From the NCBI GenBank assembly GCA_902729315.2, contig LR746273.1, forward strand, positions 6,902,501 through 6,966,500: a DNA stretch of 64,000 bases. The letters are read 5' to 3'. A program made the translations under genes and the position numbers. This document shows positions 48,303 to 59,331 of the stretch, in pieces. Position 1 is the first letter of the stretch, and each line of letters opens with the position of its first letter. The notes below the pieces were generated by a model. The model ran no database searches. It was given only the letters and a program-made list of their open reading frames with translations, and was not told where the DNA came from. This stretch comes from Spirodela intermedia. Lineage: Eukaryota; Streptophyta; Magnoliopsida; Alismatales; Araceae.

Positions 48303-50545
48303 GGAAACCTAAGCGTCGACTGCTGCTTTGATGGTGGCTCGAGCTATGTAGAAAAGTCCACGGGAGTGGAGCACTCCACTGATTCGCAATTTATCAACAG
48401 GGGAGAAAACAAGATCGTCTCTGAGAACCCGTTTTCTCAGCAATATGGAACTCTCCGTAGCTTCCCTGATGGGGCGTGAGAACAATCCGGCAACAAGCAC
48501 CGGATTCGAGCTGGTGCTGTCTCCCGCCTTCGATCTTCAGATCGGGGTGAATTTCTGTACAGCCATCCGAATGGGATCCGGCGACAGTTTTCGTTTACGA
48601 GATCATCAGAGTGTCTAGGGAGTGTCATACAAGTGTGTTTTGTCAACACGGGCAAGGGCACGCCCGTCATATCGGTGCTGGAGCTGAGGCCCTTGGTCGA
48701 ATTCAAGTATCCTTTCGCAAAAGTGTCTCAATTCTTGGTAAATTACAGGTGCTGGAACTATGGTATGGCGAACGAGCTAAGGTGGTTCTACCTTGAAACA
48801 TTTTGTCTCCGCTATTTGGTAATCATTTCTTTTGACATCTCCGCTTCTCTGCCTGAAATTGTTTTCATTATTCAATTACCAAATATTATGAAATATAGAT
48901 TACCTGCCCCGCCGAAGGCGATGCCAGCTGCAAATTCAGAACAGGTCAATTGGGCATCGAGGACGAGAGATGGGTTCCATTGTACGCTTTTAAACTGGTT
49001 GTGGTGAATGCCAGATGAGATAGCCTCACTGGGCTTGTAACTCGGCTGAGCATAACCTGCTGGTACCTCAAACGAATGGAACACCTTTCTTGCCTAGCGT
49101 TCTACTACACACACGGGCGGTCAATCGGAGTACAGGTGAGAGGATTTGCATCATCATACACTTTGAAGACTATAAAATCAATGAATCGTGGCTATTAGTG
49201 ACGTGGAAGGAATTGGAAAAAATGTGAAGACTATAAAATCAAGCAGACTCACTCAAAGATTAAAGCGAATGTGAGAAGACTTCGAAACTATCTAGAAACA
49301 CCCGCTATTTAAAAAAACGAACAAGATCTAGTAGTTTAAGAAAACCGCTATTGGGACACCCAGATTTTATCACGTCAAAAGATATTCTTATCACGGTTTA
49401 AGATCAGCCGAATATCAATAACTGGCTATCCTATGGTGTTTCAGGCAACAAAGAGCAAGAAAACATATTAAATGCACAAATCTAAATGAAGAAAAGAAAG
49501 AAGTTCAGTATTGTCGTGGAAAGGTCACCATTTCGTCAGTGATGGCGCAGAGTAGGCCGCAGGTTCCATGGTAGAGAAGGACATTAGTTGGACCGCTGGA
49601 AGTGTTGACTTTCCTGACGCCAAAGAAGCGCGGTGTTGCGAACGTAGGCCGATGGGTATCGACAAGGATGAATGGGAGACAAAAAGAGACTCCAAGCTAA
49701 GAGTAACGGGGTCCTCTCGACCAACCCAAGCGGGGGTGACGGGATCAAAAGATCAATGATGAATCACTCATCATAAATTTTCTTGAAAACAATGAATGAA
49801 TGTCATAGAGTCTCGTGCCTATTTTATAGTTTAAAATAGTAACCATAAATGCAACTAATAATAAAAAAAAATCGCTCTTTTTGGAGCGTTTACGGTTCCA
49901 TTACGGACATTGAGCACTCTGGAGCTGTTCTTCAGCTATTGTAGTTGATTCGCTGCCGTCATCCTCATTGTGCTGCTCAGTCGGAGATTGGTTATGCTGA
50001 AGCTGTTCCTTTTCACCAGTTCCTCCATTTCCTTTCAGCTGATGACCCGGCTGAGGATGACTCAATACTGCATCAATTAGACATCTACGGATTGGACATA
50101 AATGTGTTATTGTTTGCCAACTACAGCCCACCTTCATAATAAACCATAAAGAGATTGCGAATCTTGCTTCTAGCAGAACGGGATTTTACAACATCTTCAT
50201 CTACGTCTCAAACTAGTCCACACATTCGTACATGATCATCGCCGTTGAAAGTTTTGTTGCGAGGAAGATGAACGAGTCGCAGACTGATACTCATGATGGT
50301 GAGACCTCTGTAAAAATTTCCCGTTCACTCTCTTTTATTTCACTTTTACTTTGTCGCTTTGCTCATAATTTGAAGAAAATTGAGTTAAACATGCTTGTCT
50401 CTTGAGTAGAGCAACTCTAGAGACAAGCATAGATCTGTACGGCATGCTGAAGCGTTCTCCCACCAAGTGGTGTATTCCTGCTGTCGTACTACTCAGTCTG
50501 AGGTTTTCTGAGATGAAAAGTACGCTTTTTGCACCAGTTTCCGCC
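48303..50545 (+). pseudogene. Malectin-like receptor kinase pseudogene, ectodomain remains
   Basis: The start of exon 2 is at about 48303-48478 (SVDCCFDGGSSYVEKST, NRGENKIVSENPFSQQYGT, ending in TGA). The rest of exon 2 follows in other frames to about 48783 (GKGTPVISVLELRPLVEF). An exon 3 trace is at about 49130-49195, and its continuation at about 50070-50302 (QLDIYGLDINVLLFANYSPP) with a GTGAGA donor at 50303. The start of exon 4 is at about 50538. An unrelated segment of about 870 bp separates the exon 3 parts. No LRR or kinase exons follow. It shares an exon 2 internal deletion with the fragment at 7060-7218. Confidence 0.8.
49196..50069. other. Foreign insert within exon 3 of the pseudogene
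   Basis: This separates two collinear parts of exon 3. On the minus strand 49780-49850 contains TATAAAATAGGCACGAGAC, an LTR-like promoter signature. A 78-codon minus ORF at 49901-50137 is Gln/Glu/Ser-rich (ends EEQLQSAQCP) and unrecognised. A short hairpin CGCTC/GAGCG lies at about 49872-49888. No target duplication was found. Confidence 0.5.
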
Positions 50546-52009
50546 ATTGAAGGAGTAAGCATAGCTCTTTTTTAAAAAAGCGCTTTGTGAAACAGTCAAA
50601 AAAGTGCTTCGCATTACAATGTAAAAAAAGGCACATGGATTTATTTTTTAAAATTACATATTCTTTATAGGCCAAGTATTACGTGCGTTGTATGCAGGTT
50701 ACCTAAAATGGCCAATATAGCTTGGAATGTGCTCTTCCAGGGCTTCTTATAAGAGGTTAACTAAAGGCCCTCCGGGGATATATACAGTGCATGATTTTCT
50801 TTTCTGGGAGATCCAACATTAAGAGTTGGGCATTCCTGAGCCTGTTGGAGAGACCGGGGACCTAGGGGGATAGGTACCATTGGCGGAGGATGGCCTACAG
50901 CGACATTAGAGTTGGGGACCAAGGAGGGAGGAACTTCGGAGCAGGCCAGGGACGATGACATAAAAAACAGTCCTTCATGGGACAATGCTGCTACCTGGAC
51001 CAAAAAACTTGAGAATAAGGCAACATTTTGAGGTCACATAGATTAGAGCTGGTTGAGCCCATGTTCTTCAGATTAGCAAGATAGGGGACGCCTAGAAACA
51101 GCCCTAAGAAAACAACTTTAAGTAACATGGACTTAGCTCCTTCGAAAGTCCAACTTAAACTATTCTGGCTGAATATGAAATGAACCCAAGTTTTGCACCA
51201 GGCTTTGAGCATCCGCACTGCAAGCATGACGGACATTTCCTTAGTACATTTTGTGCCCGTGAAAATACCGATGGACATTCTTGTGAAGCTCAAGAGAAAA
51301 CTTTTGTATGTAGTAATAGTCTATGAGGATGATATCAAAAGGCTGGCTTGTGCGATCTAAAAGCCCAGGGAAACAAGCAGCCCACAAAATGATATAATTA
51401 TGGTGACAGATTACGTAATGTTGTGGATGGTTGTGCCCCAAATCGGAAGATATTTTGAACCTTTAAAAAGAATAAAAATAAATCTCATATATTTCTGAGG
51501 ATATGCCGATCATATCTAGAGACTAGCATGTGCATTTGTACAAGCCTAGGAAACAGATAGCCCACAAAATTGTAAAAAAATGGTGACAAGTTACATTGCA
51601 ATGCGGATGATCATGGCCCAAATCGGAAGATATTTTGAAACTTTAAATGATATAAAAATAAATGATACATTTGTAGTGTGGATTAACGATCATGTTCTTG
51701 ATACTACCTTAAACAATGTTCGGCCAAAAACAGAATCTTTCAATGCTAACCGCCATGGCTGTCTACATCACTCCACATGGACTTTTTGGGCTACAAGGCA
51801 CCTTCCTAAACAGTGTGAAAACATGGCAGAGCCTTTGTCATTGACAAAGACTTGAAGGTCTGCCCTCTCTATTTTCTTTGTTGAGTAGGACATGTCTTGA
51901 GACCTGGGTGCGCTAGAGCATTAGTCGGGGTAAGTTCAGGAGTTGGCAAGGTCTGGCTCTAAGTCCATGCCCCCCCCCCCTCATTTCTAACTCTCTTTCC
52001 ATTGCAACT
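50546..52009 (+). repeat. Upstream-module copy
   Basis: About 50930-51060 matches 2205-2330; about 51205-51330 matches 9765-9900; and the paired AT-rich unit is at about 51340-51670. The stretch 51830-51970 has the GACTTGAAG...GAGTAGGACATGTC segment of the module. A C run lies at 51969-51979. Copia element 3 replaces what should follow. Confidence 0.6.
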
Positions 52010-52157
52010 TAAATACAACTTCACCTCTCAAATGACATCTTTTGGGACATTCAAAAGGAGACAAGCTCATAAGTTATGGTCAAGGCTTGAAGAGATATGT
52101 ATGGCTAAAATTGTTACCCGATAGAATCTCACCAAGCAACGACTATTCGGTCTACGA

Positions 52158-53216
52158 ATGATGGAAGATACTTCTTTGGAATCCCATTTAGCTGATTTTA
52201 AGGATATTATGGCAGAACTTGAAGCTCTTGATGCAAATACGTTAATTGAAGAGGATCTTTGCTCTCTACTTCTTATGTCTCTGCTGCCATTTTTTTGGGC
52301 TTTCGGAATAATTCTATTTTATGGGTTTAAAGGTCTATCCCTTGAGACTATTTATGAAGCTCTCTCATCCAAGGAAAATATGAGCAAATTCTCAGAGACG
52401 ACTATGTCGTCTCAAGCTGAAAGCCTTGTTGTCCAAGGACGTGATCCTAAGAGAAAGAAAAATACTTCAAGAGGTCGATCTAAGTCACACCATCATAACA
52501 AAACCTACAATTATTACAAGAAGAAGGGTCACATTAAATCAAAATGTTACAAGCTTCAAAACAAGACGAAGAGAGAAACCTCTAGTGTAAATCAGCCTTC
52601 CTCATCTGATCAACTTGTCACAAATATAACCCCATCTCTTGGTTCTGGCAAAATTCTTGTCGTGATAGAATATGAATCAAATGCATCAAGAGAATGGGTT
52701 ATGGATTCTACTTGTACCTTTCACATATGCTTCAATTGAGAGGCATTTACTTTGCTTATTTCATCTGTCGTTGGTGTCGTTTTGATAGGAAATAACTCCT
52801 CTTGCAAAGTTAAGGGTATTGGGAATGTTTTCATAAAAATGTCTGATGGCAAAGTTTGTACTTTGAGTAATGTCAGATACGTCCCTAAGCTGAAGAGAAA
52901 TCTTATATCTCTCAGCACATTAGATTCTCAAGGATACAAATTTATTGAACAAGGAGGTATTCTTAAAGTTTGCAAAGTTTCTTTAGTTATATTAAAAGGT
53001 CATCAAAAGATGAAAAATTTATATGTTCTTGAAGGCAATACTATTACATGTAATGTGGCTCTAGCTAGCTCATTACATTCTATAGAAAATACTACTAAAT
53101 TATGGCATATGTGGCTAGGACACATGGGCGAGCAAGGGATGACTAAATTATATAAACATGCACTATTTCATGGAATGAAATTAAGTAGTTTGGAATTCTA
53201 TGAACATTGCTTGTAA
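52158..53216 (+). pseudogene. Copia element 3 gag and pre-integrase region
   Basis: Two ORFs are separated by a stop at 52737-52739. The first (193 codons) contains LESHLADFKDIMAELEALD, the Lys/Arg-rich stretch and the knuckle remnant YNYYKKKGHIKSKCYK. The second has CTLSNVRYVPKLKRNLISLS and KLWHMWLGHMGEQGM. Protease Asp is in DSTCTFH, where DSGCT-type is usual. Confidence 0.85.
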
Positions 53217-53555
53217 GGCAAATAAGTTCATTTCAGTTTTTCAGTAGGCCATTACAAATCTACTAGAATTTTGGACTATGTGCATTCAAACATTTAGGGG
53301 CCGTCACGTGTCCCATCAAATGGAGGAGCTTCATATATGTTGACTTTCATTGATGACCACTCGAGAAAGGTATGGGTTTATTTTTTGAAGAATAAATCTG
53401 GGGCACTTCAATGTTTTAAAGAATGGAAATTAATGATAGAAAAGCAAACTAGTTAGTCTCTTAAAATGTTATGAATTGATAATGGGATGGAATATTGCTC
53501 AAATCAATTTCAAGATTTCTACAAATCTGAAGGCATCTTAAGATATCTCACAATC

Positions 53556-54640
53556 TGATAATTATAAATTAGTAGTTGCATATATGTATTAATATCTTAT
53601 GTATATATGCTAATTAATGGGTACATAATATAATTATACATATGTTACCAACTCATTATGACATTTATAATGTTTTATAATTTAAGTCCTAATGTATAAT
53701 ATTTTACTTGTTTTATTTATATTATGAGACTAATCCCACTCGACTTTTATGAAGTCAAGTGGTGATTCTCTCACATTTTCTTGATAATTATTTGATTGCA
53801 AAGACTTAGGTGAGTTCTTAATATGAGTTGGAAGTAATGAAAGAAGCCTAAGTCTTCAGCCTAATGAAAAGCCCAAGTCTTATGGAGAGAGTCTGCCTAA
53901 TCTATTTATGGGCTTAAGAGAAGGTGTCACTTTAGCCTAGCCTATTTGGACTTAAAAGGGTTATCAAGAGATGAAATCTAGGTCATCCATCTTAAGACGC
54001 CTTAAGATAAGATTAAGAGAAGAATTAGAGTACCACCCTCATAGAATGATCTAGGTCATCCACCAAGAGAGTTGGTTATTAATTTTAACTATCCATTAGA
54101 GGGGCCCAACTTTTGAGAGGATTAAGGCATCTAATGCTTTTTGGCTCTCTCTCTAGTAGTGGCTAACCGTAGGAAATAAGAGAGAAATCGAGACCTGATC
54201 AATGGCATTTTCGTGCCCAAGATCATCATGGAGAAGAGATTACCTAAAGCACATTAAGATCGTCACAGATCAAGCATCACTCGACCTAGGATTAGTGCAC
54301 AACAAGGTTTGTGTAAGATCCAAATTTGGGGCGTCCTTGTGCACAACAAGGTTTCCATCATTCTATTACATTATATCCATTCTCTCTCCTTTGTCACGCT
54401 TTTTATAACTCTTGTCTTCACCCTTTTACATTTAATTCCTCCCTTCACAATCTCACATATAGATATATATATATATATATAAGAAATAAAATAAGTAGAA
54501 TTTGTACTCTCATTATCCACACTCCCTGAGGATCGACCTTTACTTATCCTAAATAAAAAAGTGAGATTTTATAAATATTATTTGCATCAACTTGGTTACA
54601 TCACAACGACATATTTAACCTCCAATTTGAGTTCATTACA
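53556..54640. repeat. Probable solo LTR nested in copia 3
   Basis: The insert of about 1085 bp interrupts the copia integrase between GILRY-like sequence and the SAHTT..NGVVE segment. It starts TGATAATT, ends TTCATTACA, and is flanked by AATC on both sides (53552-53555 and 54641-54644). It contains a CCCTGAGGATCGACC string near 54523 often found near plant gypsy LTR ends. It differs from the TGATAAGTC family elsewhere in the window. A TA run sits at about 54460-54480. Confidence 0.65.
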
Positions 54641-54653
54641 AATCAGCACACAC

Positions 54654-56500
54654 TACAACCGAACGGTGTAGTAGAGTGAATGAATCAAACCATTTTTGAG
54701 AAAGTTTGTTGTCTACTATCAAATACTTCTTTACCAAAACAATTCTAAGCTGAGGTAGCAAATATGATAGTGTACCTCATTAACAGATCTCCCTCTCTTG
54801 TCATTAGGAAAAAGACTGCTCAAGAAGTTTGCTTTGGCTCTCCTAGTGATTATTCTACTCTTATAATTTTTAGTTGTCCTGCCTATGCTCGCATAAATAT
54901 TGGTAAGCTTGAGCCTTGTTCTATCAAATGTATTTTTCTTGATTTTAAAGCAAGAGTAGAAGGATATAAATTATACCAACTTGAAGATCAAAAGATTATA
55001 TATAGTAGAGATGTCATCTTCAATGAGATGATGACTATGAAGACACCCACTATGAGTCAAGAAATAGATGCTCCACAACAATCCACGGTGAATCAAAAAG
55101 TTGATATTGAAACTTCAAATTCGTCCTCAAGGTTACCTCACAAGATAGAACAATGTGCTCTGACTATTGGAATGCAATACCAGACTTATTCTATTGCTAA
55201 GAATTGATCTCGAAGAGAGATTCAACCTTTGTTGAGATGTGCACACACAGACTATGTGACATATGCATTGGCTGTTACTGAAGAAATTAATAGTTCATAT
55301 GAACCAGCTTCTTTTGAAGAAGCAATTCGCTTTAATGCCTCAACTAAGTAGGTATCTATAATGCAAGAGGAGATGGAATCACTAAGCAGAAATTCTACTC
55401 AGGAGTTAGTAGAGCTTTCAAGAAACAAGAATTCTATTCATTGTAAATGGGTTTATAAGCACAAGGAGGGTAATCTTGGAGTTGAAGAACCTAGGTATAA
55501 AGCTAGGTTAGTAACAAAAGGTTTTAGTCAAATTCTTAAGGTTGACTATAATGAGATATTTTCCATTGTGGTCAAACATTCTTCCATTCGTGCCATCCTT
55601 AGTTTAACTGCTCATAATAACTATGAGCTTAAATAAATGGATGTTAAGACAACTTTTCTCTATGGAGAACTTGAAGAGGAGATCTATATGCTTCAGCTAG
55701 AGGGCTTTGTTGACACAAAACATGATAAATTAGTTTACAAGCTCAACCGACCTCTCTATGGTCTCAAGCAATCACTTAGACAATGATATAAGAGGTTTAA
55801 TTCCTTTATATCCACTTTCAGCTTTAGTCAAAGTCACTATGATAACTATTTATTTTAAGAAATCTCATATATCTTTCATCTATCTCCTTTTATATATCAA
55901 TGATATCTTAATAGCTGCTAAGGACATACAAGACGTTTAGAATATTAAATGCCAACTTAGCCAATAATTTGAAATGAAATACTTAAGAGCAACAGCAAGA
56001 ATATTAAGAATGGAGATAAAAAGGGATTGAGTTGCAATAACTATATCCTTAAGTCAAAAAGGATATATTGAGAAGATACTATGTTGTTTTAATATGGAGA
56101 AAGTCAAATTGGTAAGAACTCCTCTTGCGAGACATTCTAAGCTTTCAACTTTTAGTCTCTCCAAAAACAAAGGAAGAAATTAGGTATGTCTAAAATTCCG
56201 TACTCTTTTGCGGCTAGTCCCTAATGTATGCACACTTGACCTGATATCTCACAAGTTGTAAGTCTAGTGGGTCGCTATATAGCAAATCTTAGAAAAAATC
56301 ATTGAAAAGTTGTCCAATGAATCTTTAGATTCCTGCGACGAACCACAAATACATATCTTCATTTTGGAAAATCTTTTAGAAAAATTATTGGCAAGGTGAA
56401 TTCTAACTTTGCTGGAGATCTCGATCAAAGGAGGTCTCCTAATGGTTACTTATTTACGTTTTTGTGGGACTACCATATTTGATTTCTATCAGCAATTTAT
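54654..56500 (+). pseudogene. Copia element 3 integrase end, RT and RNase H
   Basis: Pieces: NGVVE..MNQTIFEK, AEVANMIVYLINRSPS (about 54755-54795), CIFLDFKARVEGYKLYQ, KWVYKHKEGN (about 55447), [48 protein letters not shown]. Stops lie at 55206, 55350, 55634 and 55783. Reverse transcriptase YVDD is changed to YIND. Confidence 0.85.
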
Positions 56501-56558
56501 TGGGCTTCATAATGATTGATCTTTTCGACACTCCACTACTTCGGTCAAGGGGAAGATA

Positions 56559-57099
56559 TGTTAAACTTGGTCAAACTTGGTCATCGGAGCAAAGGATAGA
56601 AAGTTTTTGTCTTTGACGCTGATCGTGATAGTTACAAATAGAGTAGAAGGCACACGGATCGGTATTATCATCTTTTCTCTTCTTCCTTCTTGATCCTATT
56701 CTATGTTTTACTTTCATTATATGTTCTCTAGTTCTATTGTGAGCTCTCTCCCATTGAGAGGTTTATTTTAGTTGAGCATTTTTCTTTGGAGATTTCCTTT
56801 GTCTTTATTTGCACACTTTTGTCAACCTTTCCATTGTTATTTGGCTTTTGTAACTGATAACTTTATATTTGTGTTGATTATTCCTTATATTTCATGTGGT
56901 TTTTGTTCATTTAAATCTTGAAAATATCATGTTATTAACATAATGATTTAAATATTTTTGGATTTGTATTAATTTCACTATTTGCACACTATGCATGAAT
57001 TTTGCATGATTTTTGACTAACCCTACTTAACTTCTTAGAAGTCAAGCAGTTTTATTACTGATAAATATTTTCAAGTTTTCATGCGTTCAAAATTTAACA
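56559..57099 (+). repeat. 3' LTR of copia element 3
   Basis: The 541-bp segment begins TGTTAAAC and ends ATTTAACA, giving a seven-base terminal inverted pair TGTTAAA/TTTAACA. It directly follows a purine tract. No partner LTR exists in the window. Confidence 0.75.
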
Positions 57100-57934
57100 G
57101 AAATCAAAAATAAATTAAGAGCACTTTAGTGGACGAAAGTTAGCTTAATGGGCTAGGAATACTTTGGAATTTCGGATTTGGAACTTCAAGGAGAAATTAG
57201 AGGAGGTTCGGGGGCCATGTCCAGGCCCATTTAGACCCACCCAAGTCCATGGAGGAAGCGATGTAGAAATTTATGGAGAGAGATTAGGAAATAATGAAGG
57301 GGCATTTTAGTCATACTTGCCCTTGTATAAATACTCTCTTCCTCCCTCTTTCCCGCCCCATTCTGGACGTGCTCTAGCAGTGGCTAGCCAGCAGGACAAG
57401 ACATTCTCCAGGATCCGGGGTATCCACCCTGATAGATGTAAGTCGTTTTGAAGCGTTCACTTTTGCTCTTCTCCTTCTTGCAGTGAAAAACGCCTGATCC
57501 TGGCGGAATATAAGGATCCAAGAAGAGGAAGGAGTCTTGAGGGCTCAAAGGACGAACATCAGCACCCATTTTCTGCTGTTTCCCATCGCTCTGTCTTCCG
57601 TTCCGCCCCCTCCAGCTGCTCCACGTTTTCCTCTGTTTTCACCCATCGTTCCTTCTCTCTCCGCCTTCTCCCGCAGCCTCCGTCTCTTCCCGCCGTCTCC
57701 CGTCACTCCGTCTGCCCCCGCTTTTTGCCAGCCGGCGTGCGCTCGCTGCCGGTCGCTGCGTGCCCGTCGCTCCTCGTCTCTCTCGCTCGCCGACCACTGC
57801 TGCCGCCTATCGCCAGCAGCCGCACGTCCGCTGAGCACCGCCGCGTGCCCATCGCCAGCCGCCGCACGTCCGCCGACCACTGCCGCCGCCTTTCGCCAGC
57901 CGCCGTGCACTCGCTGCCGGTCGTTGCGAGCCCG

Positions 57935-57973
<39 letters not shown>

Positions 57974-58221
57974 CCTTCCGGATGTAACCGAAAGTCCTAA
58001 ATTTCGGTTAAGTCCGGAAACGGTCAGGGGAGATCTGCGACCCGCGCAGCCCATCCTCTTACCCGACCGTCAACCGCCAAGGTAAGTTATTTTAGTATTA
58101 TTTATTGTTGTTCTTTGGTATTAAAAAAATAAAAATAAAAATAAAAATTATTTATTGTCTAGCTTCATACTACAAGATCCATCCACAAATATCAAGTAAT
58201 GACTTTCTATTATTGTTTTAG
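57100..58221 (+). other. TATA-bearing, GC-rich exon-like block joined to a kinase fragment
   Basis: TATAAATACTC lies at about 57326-57336. From about 57540 to 58082 the DNA is C-rich, with overlapping Ala/Ser/Pro- and Arg-rich ORFs on both strands and a TC run at 57938-57972. A GTAAGT follows at 58083-58088, then AT-rich sequence and the acceptor of a kinase exon at 58220-58221. It resembles a promoter plus leader exon, possibly from a transposable element. The long ORFs have no domain and are not called as genes. Confidence 0.4.
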
Positions 58222-59331
58222 GTTCTATTATTGGCAAGAGTGCACCACAAAAACTTAGTGTGCTTATTGGGGTATTGTGATGACATACAACATTTATCAC
58301 TTGTTTACGAATATATAGACAATGGAACCCTCCGAGATCATCTTTTAGGTCTTGCTATTCAAAATTTCTTACATCATAATTTATCAAAATAAATACACCA
58401 CATCATCAAGATCAGACACTATTAAAATAACTACTCTTGTTATTTTAGGTGAAATTCACAATGCCAATATTTTAAATTGAAACCAAAGAGTGAATATAGC
58501 TCTTCAAGCTGCACAAGATACTTTCCTCCTCACAAACTTGAGTCAACTTTCCACTCAAGTCTTAAATGAATTCTTACATCACCATAGTTGAAAAAAATTA
58601 TAGGCTAGATTACCTACACAATGGATGTAGACCATGTATTGTTCATAGAGATATTAAGAGCAATAACATTCTTTTAAATTCTGAGCTTGTTGCAAAGATA
58701 TCTAACTTTGGAATATCAGGGCATTCAATAATGATAGTGCTACACATGTAACAACTAAGTAGTTGGGACTCCAGGATATCTTGATCCCATGTAAGTATTC
58801 TTCTATTGTTGTTCTTATGATTTTCTGAAGTTTAATACATATTTTTGAGTAAAATTTTAGATAAATAGTAAGAAATATTTATCATGAATATAATTTTCTT
58901 TCTATGTGCAGGTATTACCAAAGTTATAGACTAAATGAGAAAAGTGATGTAAGATATATAGTCTTGGAATTTTTCTTTTGGAGATCATAACTGGTCAACC
59001 ACCATATCAAAAGTCCATAGAGAAGACATACATTGTGAAATGGGTTCACTCAAAAGTTCAAAATGGTGACATCGCCAATATTATTGATCCTAGGTTACAA
59101 GGAGCTTTTGACATCAATATGGCATGAAAAATAATAGAAGTAGCAATGTCATGTACATCAACAATGTTAGAAAAAAGAATGACAATGAGTGATGTCGTGA
59201 TACATTTGAAGCAATGCTTGGACATGAATGAGTTGCAGGATGTCTTTGAAGATGTTCAGTCCTCTATTCAAAGTTCAAATGGCACATTTGATTTTGAATC
59301 AAGTACTTCTGAAGCTCCATTAGCTAGGTAG
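58222..59331 (+). pseudogene. Receptor kinase C-terminal pseudogene (kinase exons only)
   Basis: Exons equal to the last four of the intact gene: 58222 to about 58349 ([27 protein letters not shown]), about 58450-58515 (stop in LN*NQRV; donor GTACC changed to ATACT), about 58602-58792 ([22 protein letters not shown] changed to NFG, then a frame shift), and about 58913-59331 (ITGQPPYQKSIEKTYIVKW, a stop near 59128, MSCTSTMLEKRMTMSDVV). It ends with TAG at 59329. The catalytic HRD is kept but the DFG Asp is lost. The upstream exons were replaced by copia element 3 and the GC-rich block. Confidence 0.88.

Larger units (their letters stand above)
52010..57099 (+). mobile_element. Copia element 3, 5'-truncated, with nested insert
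   Basis: This starts inside gag (AHKLWSRLEEIYMAK-like at about 52060) with no 5' LTR. Order: gag with decayed zinc knuckle (first Cys now Tyr), protease remnant (WVMDSTCTFH), pre-integrase (LWHMWLGHMGEQGMTKLY), integrase (MLTFIDDHSRKVWVYFL), a 1.1-kb insert, the rest of integrase, RT (YGLKQSLRQ then a stop, YINDIL at about 55897) and RNase H (DLDQRRSPNGYLFTF at about 56427). Purine tract AAGGGGAAGAT precedes the LTR at 56559. Many stops. Confidence 0.88.

Noticed and set aside
49880-49910. Third polymerase I fragment, from a 15-base match to the copy at 9050-9065
   Set aside because: The match does not extend in either direction as protein; it is likely chance.
57537-58085. A 182-codon plus ORF and 169-codon minus ORF
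   Set aside because: Low-complexity Ser/Pro/Arg-rich translations around a TC microsatellite; no domain.
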